A stretch of DNA of 64,000 nt from NCBI RefSeq assembly GCF_029504575.1, contig NZ_JAQFII010000001.1:6145001-6209000 (forward strand), in the 5' to 3' direction. Of the stretch, positions 43,278 to 52,348 are shown piece after piece (the stretch's first letter is position 1; every line of letters starts with the position of its first letter). The notes beneath the pieces were generated by a model. The model was not told the origin of the DNA and did not search any database. It saw only the letters and a list, made by a program, of their open reading frames with translations. The position numbers and the translations under genes are program-made. The stretch comes from Streptomyces sp. SPB162. GTDB lineage: Bacteria; Actinomycetota; Actinomycetes; Streptomycetales; Streptomycetaceae.

Positions 43278-44377
43278 GATGTCCACCCGTAGTTGTTCCA
43301 TTGCCCGTGGTGGACGAGGTTGGCGCATCCGCCGCTCTTGGAGTCGTTCCAGGCCCAGCCGCGTGCCCCGTTGCGGTATCCGCTTACCTGCACGCGGTGC
43401 TGGAAGACGGCGGGCGCGGTGGTAAATCCGCACGCCGCCCATCCGGCAACACCGAACGCGGCGAGAATGTAGTACTCGAAGTCAACGTTGCGGAACCTCT
43501 CGGCTTCCAGAAGGTACCACCCGCTGTTGTCGGACATGGTATGGAATGAAATCGGCGGCGTTCCGGAATTCGACCAGCCGTCGTAGCGGAACTCATAGGG
43601 GTTGACACGGCCGTAGAGATAACCGCCCTTTCCGTAGAGCGGCCATTGGAGGTTCGCTGTCAGCGAGGTGATGGTGATGTAGACGGGGTCGATCCACGCG
43701 GTCTTCGTGTAAGCAGCCTTGTAGTACGTAAATCCCCCCCAGTCCGGGTCGCTGCCGGGGGTTGCCTCGGCCGAATTCGAGGACGTCGTCACGGTATTGG
43801 CCGCGTCCGCAGGATCCGTCAGCGAGGTTTCCGCGGCAGCGCTCAGCCCGCCCACAAGGATCTTCTCCTGGCAGGTCGTCGGGTTGTAGGCCGTCTCCTC
43901 CTGGTAGGTCGCCGCCGACCCGGCCGCCGCAGTGCCGGTGGCACTGAACTCGCATGTACCGTCCGCGGCCACCGTGCCGGTGAGGGTGCTGGTGGTTACG
44001 TCGGTCAGAGCCAGCGATGACGCCCTGGTCGTGGTGTAGGTGATCCAGCCGTCCGATCCGACGGTCACGCCCAGCGCGCTCGGAGACGCCGGAGGCGTCG
44101 CTGTCGGCGTGGGGCCGGAGGTGTCCGTCGTGGTGGGAAGCGGCGTGGGTGTGGGTCCGCAGCCCGGGGTGACGGTAGCCGCCGCCGCAGGCTGGCCGGT
44201 GGTGGGCTGAGCCGGCGGCACGGCATCGGTACAGGTGGCGTACGCGGGCGAACTCGCCCCCGTGGACGCGACGAGCAGCGAGCTCGTTAACCCCCCGATG
44301 GCCAGCAGCGGCACCAAATAGCGGTAGCGACCACGGCCGGATAGTAGAGACTTCAACTCTTCTCCCCTGATGAGCAT
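43274..44377 (-). CDS. Large secreted protein with Cys-rich C-terminal half, unknown function
   Basis: 367 aa from ATG 44377. A TTG at 44356 is preceded by AGGGGAGAAGAG and may be the true start, giving 360 aa. A signal peptide ('LVPLLAIGGLTSSLLVASTG' then 'ASSPAYA') precedes a Thr/Pro linker (~55-100). A beta-rich middle ('GSDGWITYTTTRASSLALTD', a 'G-T-V-A-x-D-G-T-C' turn) and an aromatic C-terminal half ('WPLYGKGGYLYGRVNPYEFR') follow. No family recognised. It heads a two-gene operon with the lipoprotein. Codon use is less GC-biased than its neighbours. Confidence 0.6.
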   Translation of the reverse strand: MLIRGEELKSLLSGRGRYRYLVPLLAIGGLTSSLLVASTGASSPAYATCTDAVPPAQPTTGQPAAAATVTPGCGPTPTPLPTTTDTSGPTPTATPPASPSALGVTVGSDGWITYTTTRASSLALTDVTTSTLTGTVAADGTCEFSATGTAAAGSAATYQEETAYNPTTCQEKILVGGLSAAAETSLTDPADAANTVTTSSNSAEATPGSDPDWGGFTYYKAAYTKTAWIDPVYITITSLTANLQWPLYGKGGYLYGRVNPYEFRYDGWSNSGTPPISFHTMSDNSGWYLLEAERFRNVDFEYYILAAFGVAGWAACGFTTAPAVFQHRVQVSGYRNGARGWAWNDSKSGGCANLVHHGQWNNYGWTS

Positions 44378-44859
44378 CGGAATCTCAGGACAGCAGGAGA
44401 GGAGCCTTCACCGCCTCCAGCGCACAGCGCATACAGATGGTCCGCCCCCGCAGGCATACCTGAACGGCATCCAGATCGGGGCCGCGGCAATCAAACTAGC
44501 GACCTTCGTGGGGGCATTACAAGACCTCCATATATCAGGAATGTGAAATTCCCTTTTCGGCTCCAGTTGCCGGTTTGTGTAACCATCAAGAGGCAATGAG
44601 TCGGAAAATATTTGACAAAGAGAAAGACTGCAACGGGTGAATCCATCCATGATTTGCAGGAGTGCCGCAAGCGGTCTACGAGATTCCGCCTGCCAAAGTG
44701 CCGAATACCATTCCGAGGATCTCACTCGCCACCGTTGTGCCCGGTCAGCTCGGTGGTCGCGCCGGCAGGTGGCCAGACACCGGTCCAGGTGGTAAGCAGG
44801 ATCTGTAGCTCGCGGACGACGTGGTAGAGGCACAAACACCGTGTGAAGGTGGCTTGACG
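44378..44859. other. AT-richer gene-free stretch
   Basis: No gene is supported. It includes notably AT-rich DNA at 44530-44640. On the minus strand a frame ending with TGA at 44722 reads 'LYHVVRELQILLTTWTGVWP', which resembles the tail of a transposase or other lost gene but is too short to name. Confidence 0.4.
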
Positions 44860-45313
44860 TGGATCAACCACCACACGATCTTCCAGTACATCGCCCGTGT
44901 CGACCGCACGTTGCTCTTCCTCAACCTGCTCCTGCTGACGTGCGGGGGCCGCGCTGCCCTGGCCGGCCGGGCTGATGGCCGAGTACCTGCGGGAGGGTCA
45001 CGCTTCCCATGCGGCCGCGGCTGTCTACAGCCTCTTCATGGTCGCCCACACGGTGGCCTACCAAGCGCTGGGGTGGCATCTGACGGGGACGGGCCATCTG
45101 TTTGACGGCCGGGTCGACGTCGCCGCCGCCAGGGCCACCCGGCGGCGCTTCGCCGTCGGATCCGTGGTCTACCCGACCACGGTGGGCCTGGCGTTCCTCT
45201 CGGCCCCGTTGACGCCGGCGGTCCACGGGCTGCTCGCCGTGTACTACGCCTTCCATCAGGTCCCCGTGCCGACGCGCGAGCAGGCGCCGGTGGTGGCCGG
45301 GGCGGACGGGTGA
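44860..45313 (+). pseudogene. 5'-truncated, frameshifted TMEM175-family copy
   Basis: From 44860 the frame reads 'WINHHTIFQYIARVDRTLLF', nearly identical to the intact gene at 39175, but the first ~60 residues including the FSDGVFAIAI motif are missing. An extra G in a five-G run (44944-44948) shifts the frame; the remainder ('MAEYLREGHASHAAAAVYSL' to the stop) is open. This break is off the 500-bp lattice and in an already truncated copy, so it is probably real decay. Confidence 0.8.
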
Positions 45314-45331
45314 GGCGGCCCCGGCCGGGCG

Positions 45332-46828
45332 TCAGACCCCCAGGCGGGCGCGCAGCTTCCGGCTGCCGAGGATGAGCGCGACGCCGGCGAGCAGCGCCGG
45401 GATGCCCAGCGCCAGGTAGTAACCCGCGCCTGGGGTGCTGGTCTTGGACAGCTGCACAGCGTGCCCGCCGACGCCCGCGCCGAGGGCCGCCGCCAGCCAG
45501 AAGATGCCGATCATCTGGCTGACGAACGTCCTGGGGGCCACCTCGGTGGTGACGCTCATGCCCACCGGGGCGAGCGCCACCTCTCCGCAGGCCTGCAGCG
45601 CGTACGCCACGACCAGCCACACCGGTGACACGAGGTGGCCGTCGGAGCCGACCACGGTCGCCACCGCCATCAGCAGCAGGCTCAGACCCATCAGCCCCAG
45701 CCCGATGCCGAACTTGGCGGGCGCGCCCAGCCGGTCGCCCAGCCGGACCCACAGCCAGGCGGAGACCGGTGCGGCGGCCAGGATGAACAGCGGCACCAGC
45801 GACTGGAACCAACTGGCGGGCACGGTGAAACCGCCGACGGTCCGGTCCGTGCCGACCTTCGCGAACAGGCTGAGCACGGTGCTGCCCTGGATGTAGAGCA
45901 TCCAGAAGAACGCGGCCGACAGGAAGAGCCAGATGTAGGACCGGATCCGCTCCCGCTCGCTCGCGGTCACCACCGGATTGCGCAGCAGCCGGCGGAAGCA
46001 GACCACCGGCAGGACGATGGACAGCAGCCCGCCCAGCGCCAGCGCGTGCCGCAGCTCGAACGTGCCGGCGGCGCCGTCCGCGCCGTACACCACGGTCAGT
46101 ACCGTCAGAACCGCGCCGGTGCGGCGCTTCACCCGGCGCCACTGCTCCGCGGAGGCGGGGCGCTCGGGGTGCTGTCCGATCTCCCCGAAGTACTTGGTGC
46201 CGCGCAGGAACTGGGCCAGTCCGAGGAGCATCCCGACGGCGGCGGCGCCGAAGCCCAGGTGCCAGTCGACGGACTCGCCGAGCGCGCCGCACACGATGGG
46301 CGCGGCGACCGCGCTGACCTGGATGCTCATGTAGAAGATCGCGAATCCGGCGTCCCGTTCCGCGCGCGAGTCGCGGGCGTAGCAGGCGGCCAGCACGGTG
46401 GCCAGGTTGGGCTTGAGCAGTCCGGTTCCCGCCGCGATGAGGCCCATGCCGAGGTAGACGGTCGGCACCGCGGGCAGCGCCATCGAGCAGTGTCCCAGCG
46501 CGATGAGGACGCCGCCGTAGAGAGTGGCCTTTCGGGCCCCGAGGATCCGGTCGCCGAGCCAGCCCCCGGGGACCGAGGCGAGGAAGACCGTCGCCAGGTA
46601 GACGCCGAACAGTGCGGTCGCGGTGTCCTCGGACAGGCCGAGGCCGCCTTCGGCCTTCGTGGCGGAGGCGTAGAGGAAGAGGATCGCGGCCATGCCGTAG
46701 AAGCTGAAGCGCTCCCACATGTCCAGGCCGAAGAGCGTGGTGAACCAGCGCGGCCGGCCGAGGAAGGTGCCGGCGGGGGGCGCGGCGGCCTCCTCTCCCG
46801 CAGTGGCCGTCGTGGTGGGAGCCGCCAT
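45332..46828 (-). CDS. POT/PTR-family proton-coupled peptide transporter
   Basis: 498 aa with about 12-14 hydrophobic segments. 'GLDMWERFSFYGMAAILFLY' (~33-52) contains the E-x-x-E/R-F-x-Y-Y/G region of POT transporters, and 'GTGLLKPNLATVLAACY' resembles PTR2 signature 1. It likely imports di/tripeptides. Its start is 128 bp from the stop of the GNAT gene on the same strand with a terminator between, so it has its own promoter. Confidence 0.87.
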   Translation of the reverse strand: MAAPTTTATAGEEAAAPPAGTFLGRPRWFTTLFGLDMWERFSFYGMAAILFLYASATKAEGGLGLSEDTATALFGVYLATVFLASVPGGWLGDRILGARKATLYGGVLIALGHCSMALPAVPTVYLGMGLIAAGTGLLKPNLATVLAACYARDSRAERDAGFAIFYMSIQVSAVAAPIVCGALGESVDWHLGFGAAAVGMLLGLAQFLRGTKYFGEIGQHPERPASAEQWRRVKRRTGAVLTVLTVVYGADGAAGTFELRHALALGGLLSIVLPVVCFRRLLRNPVVTASERERIRSYIWLFLSAAFFWMLYIQGSTVLSLFAKVGTDRTVGGFTVPASWFQSLVPLFILAAAPVSAWLWVRLGDRLGAPAKFGIGLGLMGLSLLLMAVATVVGSDGHLVSPVWLVVAYALQACGEVALAPVGMSVTTEVAPRTFVSQMIGIFWLAAALGAGVGGHAVQLSKTSTPGAGYYLALGIPALLAGVALILGSRKLRARLGV

Positions 46829-46896
46829 GGGACCTCCTCCGGGCAGGGCCGGGCAAGAGCGCGGCCAGTGTTGTCCGGAGGAGGTTGGCAGCGTCC

Positions 46897-46936
46897 GATC
46901 GGGGACGGCTCAAGAGCATTTGTGCCGTCTCCGATC
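46897..46936 (-). terminator. Hairpin terminator after the GNAT gene
   Basis: GATCGGGGACGGC and GCCGTCTCCGATC form a 13-bp stem with one mismatch and a 14-base loop, 20 bp after the GNAT stop at 46956 (minus strand). Confidence 0.75.
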
Positions 46937-46955
46937 GCGGTCGGCCACCTGGAGC

Positions 46956-47756
46956 TCAGGGACGGTCCGCGGACGGCTTCCAGACGTACGGCGTCGTGGT
47001 GGTGACCGGCAGCAGACCCAGCCGGGCCAGGATCGGACGGCTGTCGTCGGACGCGTCGACCTGGAGGTAGCGCACTCCCCGCGCCACGGCGAGCCGGGCG
47101 CGGTGGGCGACGAGGGCGCGGTAGATGCCCCGGCCGCGCCAGGCGGCGAGGGTGGAGCCGCCCCACAACGACGCGAACTCCGTACCGGTGTGCAACCGCA
47201 TCCAGGCGGCTGAGACGACCTCGTCCCCCGCCTCGGCGACCACCACCACCGACGGGTCGCCCTCGCCGTTCAACTCCCGTTCCAGGGCGTCCGGCAGCCA
47301 GCTGTGGTCGTACCCCCAAACGGCCTCCTCCATGACCTGGATCCGCTCCAGGTCGGCACGGGAGGTGACCTCGCGCAGCGTCACGCCCTGCGGCGGCGCC
47401 GGTTCCGCGGCCAGCTGGGCGGCCTCGCCCACCAGCACCGTCTCCCGCTCCTCGGCGCTGAACCCGGCGGCCGTCAGGCGCTCGGGGAGGTCGGCGGGCA
47501 GGTCGTGGCCGTGGTACTTCCACTCCACGGCCTCGCCCAGCGCGGCGAAGTGCCCGCGCTGCGCGGCGATGAACGTGTCGAGTTCCGTGCCCTCGAGACC
47601 GCCGAGGTCGCGGTAGGTGATGAGTCCGCCGTGCCCCGCCAGGACCTGCCGGACCACCGGGCCGGAGCGTTCCGCCGCCTCGCGCTGGACCCCGCGCGCC
47701 CGGAGCTGTGCGTCGTACGCGTCGCGGTACGCGAGGGCGCGTTCGTCGATGGTCAT
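46956..47756 (-). CDS. GNAT-family N-acetyltransferase (two-part)
   Basis: 266 aa with the acetyl-CoA loop near the C-terminus: 'AAWRGRGIYRALVAHRARLA' (R-x-x-G-x-A/Y). The N-terminal ~130 residues look like a degenerate second GNAT-like half. Substrate unknown. ATG 47756 starts 2 bp after the stop of the next upstream GNAT gene, so the two are co-translated. Confidence 0.8.
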   Translation of the reverse strand: MTIDERALAYRDAYDAQLRARGVQREAAERSGPVVRQVLAGHGGLITYRDLGGLEGTELDTFIAAQRGHFAALGEAVEWKYHGHDLPADLPERLTAAGFSAEERETVLVGEAAQLAAEPAPPQGVTLREVTSRADLERIQVMEEAVWGYDHSWLPDALERELNGEGDPSVVVVAEAGDEVVSAAWMRLHTGTEFASLWGGSTLAAWRGRGIYRALVAHRARLAVARGVRYLQVDASDDSRPILARLGLLPVTTTTPYVWKPSADRP

Positions 47757-47758
47757 GG

Positions 47759-48259
47759 TCAGAGCCCCCGGTACATGATGTGCAGGCCGACATAGCCCTC
47801 GTCCGGATGCAGGAAGCCCTCCGGGACCGTGCCGAGGACCTCGAAGCCGAGCGACTCGTACAGACCCACGGCCCGGACGTTCGACGCGACGACCGCGTTG
47901 AACTGCATCCCGCGGTACCCCTCGGCGCGCGCCCAGCGCAGCGCCTCCTCTGCCAGCGCCCGTCCGGTGCCGCGTCCGGTGTGCTCGGGGGCGACCATGA
48001 AGCTCGCACTGGAGATGTGGGCGGAGCCGCCCAGGTGGTTGCGGTTCATCTTCGCCGTCCCGAGCACCTTCCCGTCGGCGTCGACGGCGACCACCGTGCG
48101 CGAGGGGGCCCGGAGCACCCACATGTCGCGCGCGGTGGCCTCGTCCAGGTCTCGGGGGTAGGTGAAGGTGTCCCCCCGCGCCACGATGCCTTGCAGGAAC
48201 GGCCAGATCGCGGGCCAGTCGTCAGGAGTCACGTCTCGGATGAGCATGACGGACATCAT
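47759..48259 (-). CDS. GNAT-family N-acetyltransferase (phosphinothricin-acetyltransferase-like)
   Basis: 166 aa. 'VAPEHTGRGTGRALAEEALR' is the acetyl-CoA-binding loop (Q/R-x-x-G-x-G/A), followed by 'NAVVASNVRAVGLYESLGF', the usual C-terminal beta-bulge. Most similar in layout to the PAT/YjdJ-type group. ATG 48259 is given; the ATGs at 48256 and 48247 are alternatives and none has a strong SD. First gene of a two-gene GNAT operon. Confidence 0.83.
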   Translation of the reverse strand: MMSVMLIRDVTPDDWPAIWPFLQGIVARGDTFTYPRDLDEATARDMWVLRAPSRTVVAVDADGKVLGTAKMNRNHLGGSAHISSASFMVAPEHTGRGTGRALAEEALRWARAEGYRGMQFNAVVASNVRAVGLYESLGFEVLGTVPEGFLHPDEGYVGLHIMYRGL

Positions 48260-48310
48260 GCGGGCCCGGGGCGGCCGAATGCCAGTGGCTTTCGGCCGCC
48301 CCGGCGGGGG

Positions 48311-50278
48311 TCAGACCGCGTGCACCGTCCCCGCGTAGCGCTGCGCGAAGCGCGTGCCGGTGGCCGCCGTGGCGGTGATGTCGTAGCGGCCCTGGCTGGT
48401 GGGCCACAGGACCTCGCCGGTGGCGCCCGGGTCCACCCAGGCGGTGCGGGCGGCGCCGCCGAAGTCGTTCGGGGCGACGGTGATCAGGACGGGCTCCTTC
48501 CCGTCGTTGGAGAGGGTCAGCGCGACGGCGGCGCCGCGCGGGGCCGCCCGGACGGCGGGAACGGCCACGTCGTCCTGCCCGGCCGGGACGACGGTGCCCG
48601 CGAAGCGGCGGACGAAGCCGTCGGCGCCGTGCACGGTGAAGTCGTAGCGGCCGTCGGTGTGCGACGCATCCCAGGTGTACGTGGCGGTGCCGCCGGGCGC
48701 GACGGTGAACGGTGTGCCGGCGAACGCCAGCTCGATATTGGGGTAGACGGTGTAGTGGAAGCCCGTCGAGCCGGTGTTGGTCATCGTGCAGACGACCTTG
48801 CCGGTGGCGCGGTCGACCACGGCGTCCGCCCACGGACGGTAGGGCAGCGGCCGGTGCGGGCGGGTGCCCGGCTCCTGCGACGGCATGCTCTGCGCGCCGA
48901 CGGCGGGCAGCTTGACCGCGGGCAGCGACTTGTTGGCGTCCGCCTTGGTCATCAGCGCCACCGTGTCGGGCAGCGCCGGTATCGAGTAGTCCGGGTGCGC
49001 GAAGTCGAAGCAGCTCGTCAGATCGCCGCAGACGGTGCGCCGCCAGGCCGAGATGTTCGGCTCCGCGACGCCCGTGACGACCTCCAGGAACCGCAGCACG
49101 GACGTGTGGTCGAAGACCTGCGAGTTCACGTACCCGCCGCGCGACCAGGGCGAGGCGGCCCACATCGGCACCCGGTTGCCGAGCCCGATCGCGCGGCCCT
49201 GCGCGAACTCCTCGGCGGTGCCCGGCTCGGGGGCCGGTGGGACGACGTGGTCGAAGTAGCCGTCGTTCTCGTCGTACATCACGAGGAAGACGGTGTTCTT
49301 CCACACCTCGGGGTTCGACATCAGAGACTGCAGCGCCGTGTTGACGTAGTGCGCGCCGTAGTCCGGGCTGGCGTTGGGGTGTTCGCAGAACAGGTAGGGC
49401 GCGACGAGCCAGGAGACGGTCGGCAGGGAGCCGTCCTTGCAGTGCCGGTCGAAGGCGGTCAGATCCCACTTGGTCATGGCGTTGACGTAACGGGGGTCGT
49501 CCGCCACGAACCTGTGGAACTGCGCGAAGTAGGCGAGCGCGTTGTCGTCGTAGTCGCCGTACCGCTCGTCGAGGCTCGGGTTGTGGTAGACGCGCCAGCT
49601 CACCGCGTGCGCGGAGAGCCGCTCGGCGTACGTCGTCCAGTCCGCGACCGGGTTCTCGGGCACGGGGGTGTTGTCGATCCACGGCCCGGTGGTGCCGTCC
49701 TTGCCGGGGCCGGCCGTTCCCGACCACAGGTAGAGGCGGTTGGGGTCGGTGGGGCCGGCCATGGAGCAGAAGTAGGCGTCGCAGAGGGTGAACGCGTCGG
49801 CGAGGGCGTACTGGTAGGGGACGTCCTCGCGGGTGAAGTAGCCCATCGAGCGCTCGCCCTTGGCGGCGACCCACTTGTTCATGGCGCCGCCGTTGATGGC
49901 CTGGTGGCTGGTGCTCCAGTCGTGGGCGAGGCCGCCCGCGTTCTGGGCGTTGTACTTGGTGCTGTCCATCCGGAAGGGCAGCATCACGTTGCCGTCGGTG
50001 CGGCCGGGGTCGGGCTGGCGGAACACGTCGCCGCCGCCGGGCAGGACGAGCGCCTGCTTGTCGTCGAAGCCGCGCACCCCCTTCAGCGCCCCGAAGTAGT
50101 GGTCGAAGCTGCGGTTCTCCTGCATAAGGATCACCACGTGCCTGACGTCGGCGGCAGTGCCGGTGGCGGCGCTGTCAGCGGCCGTGGCCGGACCCGCGCC
50201 GCTGGTGAACCCGACGGCGGCGGCCGCGCCCGCGGCGGCGGTGGCTCCGACGAAGGAACGGCGGCTCAGCGGCGTCAT
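48311..50278 (-). CDS. Tat-exported phospholipase C (phosphoesterase family)
   Basis: 655 aa. A Tat signal (SRRSFVGATAAAGAAAAVGF) begins at residue 5. The catalytic phosphoesterase domain carries 'HVVILMQENRSFDHYFGALK' (~46-65), 'MAGPTDPNRLYLWSG' and 'DENDGYFDHVVPP', as in bacterial phosphatidylcholine-type PLC. Two C-terminal beta domains (about 490-575 and 575-655, each with GRYDxT(V/A)) match the family's DUF756 repeats. Its ATG overlaps the stop of the EEP-fold gene (ATGA). It probably frees phosphate from phospholipids outside the cell. Confidence 0.88.
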   Translation of the reverse strand: MTPLSRRSFVGATAAAGAAAAVGFTSGAGPATAADSAATGTAADVRHVVILMQENRSFDHYFGALKGVRGFDDKQALVLPGGGDVFRQPDPGRTDGNVMLPFRMDSTKYNAQNAGGLAHDWSTSHQAINGGAMNKWVAAKGERSMGYFTREDVPYQYALADAFTLCDAYFCSMAGPTDPNRLYLWSGTAGPGKDGTTGPWIDNTPVPENPVADWTTYAERLSAHAVSWRVYHNPSLDERYGDYDDNALAYFAQFHRFVADDPRYVNAMTKWDLTAFDRHCKDGSLPTVSWLVAPYLFCEHPNASPDYGAHYVNTALQSLMSNPEVWKNTVFLVMYDENDGYFDHVVPPAPEPGTAEEFAQGRAIGLGNRVPMWAASPWSRGGYVNSQVFDHTSVLRFLEVVTGVAEPNISAWRRTVCGDLTSCFDFAHPDYSIPALPDTVALMTKADANKSLPAVKLPAVGAQSMPSQEPGTRPHRPLPYRPWADAVVDRATGKVVCTMTNTGSTGFHYTVYPNIELAFAGTPFTVAPGGTATYTWDASHTDGRYDFTVHGADGFVRRFAGTVVPAGQDDVAVPAVRAAPRGAAVALTLSNDGKEPVLITVAPNDFGGAARTAWVDPGATGEVLWPTSQGRYDITATAATGTRFAQRYAGTVHAV

Positions 50279-51720
50279 GACGATGCCTCGAGGGTGAAGG
50301 TGGCGACGGCGGCGGCGCAGTCGGAGGGCCAGCCGTTGGTGGCGGTGTCGGGAGCGGGCTGCGGCCAGCCGGTGACCAGGGTGTGCGCCTCGACGAGGGT
50401 CAGCGGGCCGGCGAACCGCACCTGGTCGATACGGTCCTGCGGCTCCTGGGCACTGCCGCGCGCCTTGCGCACCGGCGACCAGGTGTTGCCGGGCGAGGTC
50501 AGCGGATTCGGGTGCGCGGAACGGTAGGCGTCGGTGAGGCCCGCCTGCTCCAGGGCCACCGTGACCGGCCAGCCGACCGGCCCCACCCCGCTGTGCGCCG
50601 CGGCGGTGGCCGCCGTCCAGTCCAGGTGGGAGGGGGAGGCGAGCCCGGCGGCCAGCACCACCGGGGTCCCGGAGCCCAGATCGGCCTTCATCGCGGCGAC
50701 CAGCGCCTGCGCCTGCCGGAAGCGGACACCAACCTGCTCCGCGGCCTCGATCTGCGCCGCGGTCTTCCCGTCCTGCGCCGCGTAGGGGCCATAGCCGCTC
50801 TCGTCGAGCTGCGCGGCCCACAGCCGTACGCTCCGGCCCGCGGCGAGTTGCACGGTCACCGCGGCGGCCGGCAGGGCGGTGGTCGGCGCCGTCACGGCGG
50901 ACAGCGGATACCGGCTGACGACCCCGAGGCTGCCGGGGGACTGGTACGCGAACCAGCCCAGCGCGTCCGCGAGCGCTGTGGCGGCGCTGCCGCCGGTCTC
51001 CTGCAGGGCCACGACGTCCAGACCCTGCGTCAGGACGGTGCGCAGCTGCTTCTCCAGCGCGCCGTCGATGTGCGTGCCCGCGTCCCACAGGTTCCAGGAC
51101 GCCACTTTCAGCCGCTGGACGGCCGCGGCGGCGCGCACCGGGACCTGGACGGTGAGGGTCTCGGAGCCGCCCGCGCTGTCCTTGACGGCGACGGTCAGCA
51201 CCCCGGGCCGCGCGGGGGCGGTGGCCGGCGCGGTACCGCTGACGACTCCGGCGGAGCTGACGGACAGCCAGGAGTCGCCGCCCGTCCGGCCGAACACGGC
51301 GCTCCCGGCCGGGCTGCCGGGCGGCCGTATCCACAGGCCGGTGAGGTGCACGGAGACGGCACCGCCCGCCGTGACGGGCCCGGTGGTGAGCGCGTCGACG
51401 ACGGCGTGCGGGCGCGGGGCGGCGGGCTTGGGGCGGAAGGAGAAGGCGGCGGTCTTCGCCAGGACGCCGTAGCCGTCCTTGGCCAGCAGATACGCGGTGA
51501 AGGGGCCGCCGGTCAGCGCCGAGGTGTCGAGCACGACATCCCCGGACGCCCCGGGCACGTACTTCCACACGAGGGACGATCCGGTGCCGGGCTGCCGGGC
51601 GCCGTCGTAGACGCCGACCCAGTTCTTGGCGTCCGGCGTGTCGGTGGCCCAGTGGAGCGTAAGGCGGTCGCCCTCATGGGGGTCGGCCGGCGAAGTCAGG
51701 GCGAGAGTACTGGGTGGCAC
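50275..51720 (-). CDS. Endonuclease/exonuclease/phosphatase-fold protein with N-terminal beta domains
   Basis: 481 aa. Residues ~1-95 and ~100-195 look like Ig/cadherin-like beta domains ('LTLHWATDTPDAKNWVGVYD'). The C-terminal part is an EEP fold with 'LKVASWNLWDAGTHIDGALE' (catalytic Asn) and 'DVVALQETGG' (Glu). The final His is not obvious: 'PQDRIDQVRF' ends where D-H is usual. No signal peptide is visible from GTG 51720. Translationally coupled to the PLC gene, so a joint role in phospholipid/phosphodiester scavenging is plausible. Confidence 0.75.
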   Translation of the reverse strand: MPPSTLALTSPADPHEGDRLTLHWATDTPDAKNWVGVYDGARQPGTGSSLVWKYVPGASGDVVLDTSALTGGPFTAYLLAKDGYGVLAKTAAFSFRPKPAAPRPHAVVDALTTGPVTAGGAVSVHLTGLWIRPPGSPAGSAVFGRTGGDSWLSVSSAGVVSGTAPATAPARPGVLTVAVKDSAGGSETLTVQVPVRAAAAVQRLKVASWNLWDAGTHIDGALEKQLRTVLTQGLDVVALQETGGSAATALADALGWFAYQSPGSLGVVSRYPLSAVTAPTTALPAAAVTVQLAAGRSVRLWAAQLDESGYGPYAAQDGKTAAQIEAAEQVGVRFRQAQALVAAMKADLGSGTPVVLAAGLASPSHLDWTAATAAAHSGVGPVGWPVTVALEQAGLTDAYRSAHPNPLTSPGNTWSPVRKARGSAQEPQDRIDQVRFAGPLTLVEAHTLVTGWPQPAPDTATNGWPSDCAAAVATFTLEASS

Positions 51721-51854
51721 GGGGGAGGTTCCTCTCCGCCCGGGGGCACGCCGGCATCACGGGCCGACCGGGCTGCACAAGTTGGCTGAACAACTTGGGC
51801 TATTCAGTCGGCCCGCGGCACACGCGTCAAGAACTCCGGACGACCGGGAAGAGG

Positions 51855-51888
51855 CGTCCGGCGGAACTCACCGTCCGGCGGAACTCAC
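51855..51888. repeat. Perfect tandem 17-bp direct repeat
   Basis: CGTCCGGCGGAACTCAC occurs twice without a gap in the 178-bp space between the EEP gene start and the stop of the next gene. Confidence 0.75.
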
Positions 51889-51898
51889 GCCGGTGACG

Positions 51899-52198
51899 TC
51901 AGGTCCAGTACGGAGGGGATTGCGGGAGTACGTCCGGAACCTCCGCGGGCGGCGCGGGGGCGGGCTTCGGGAAGCACGCGAATCCGAGCTTCTCCAGCGC
52001 GCGGACCATCTGCGCGGCGCTGAAATCGCGCGGGTCCTGCCGGGTGATGATCGCCCCCACCTGCTTGACGGGGTAGGTCTTGTTACCGATCTTCACAGAC
52101 TCGCCGGTGATGGGTTCGGGCTTGATCCCGCTCATCTTCTGCTCCACCTCGCTTGCCTGCAGATAGAAGGAGACTCCAGCGATGGTGCAGCGGATCAT
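51899..52198 (-). CDS. SCO5918-family small protein
   Basis: 99 aa. The sequence 'GIKPEPITGESVKIGNKTYP' with 'VGAIITRQDPRDFSAAQMVR' and 'LEKLGFACF' matches a small actinobacterial family typified by SCO5918, of unknown function. The second ATG (52198) is favoured because GAGG lies 4 bases upstream, against 1 base for ATG 52201. Monocistronic by context. Confidence 0.7.
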   Translation of the reverse strand: MIRCTIAGVSFYLQASEVEQKMSGIKPEPITGESVKIGNKTYPVKQVGAIITRQDPRDFSAAQMVRALEKLGFACFPKPAPAPPAEVPDVLPQSPPYWT

Positions 52199-52348
52199 CA
52201 TGCCTCAGCAAGGGCAGAAGGGACGTAACAGGTACTCCCACGTTGTCACATACCGGCACGATGGCACAGCTCCACCGGATAACGAAGCGGGCCCCGGCCC
52301 GGTGGGCCGGGACCCGCCCGGACGGGCGAACACGTGGGAAACGGCAGG

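Noticed and set aside
44408..44839. 143-codon minus-strand open frame in the AT-rich gap
   Set aside because: No SD, atypical composition and no recognisable domain; part of another frame looks like a decayed gene tail instead.
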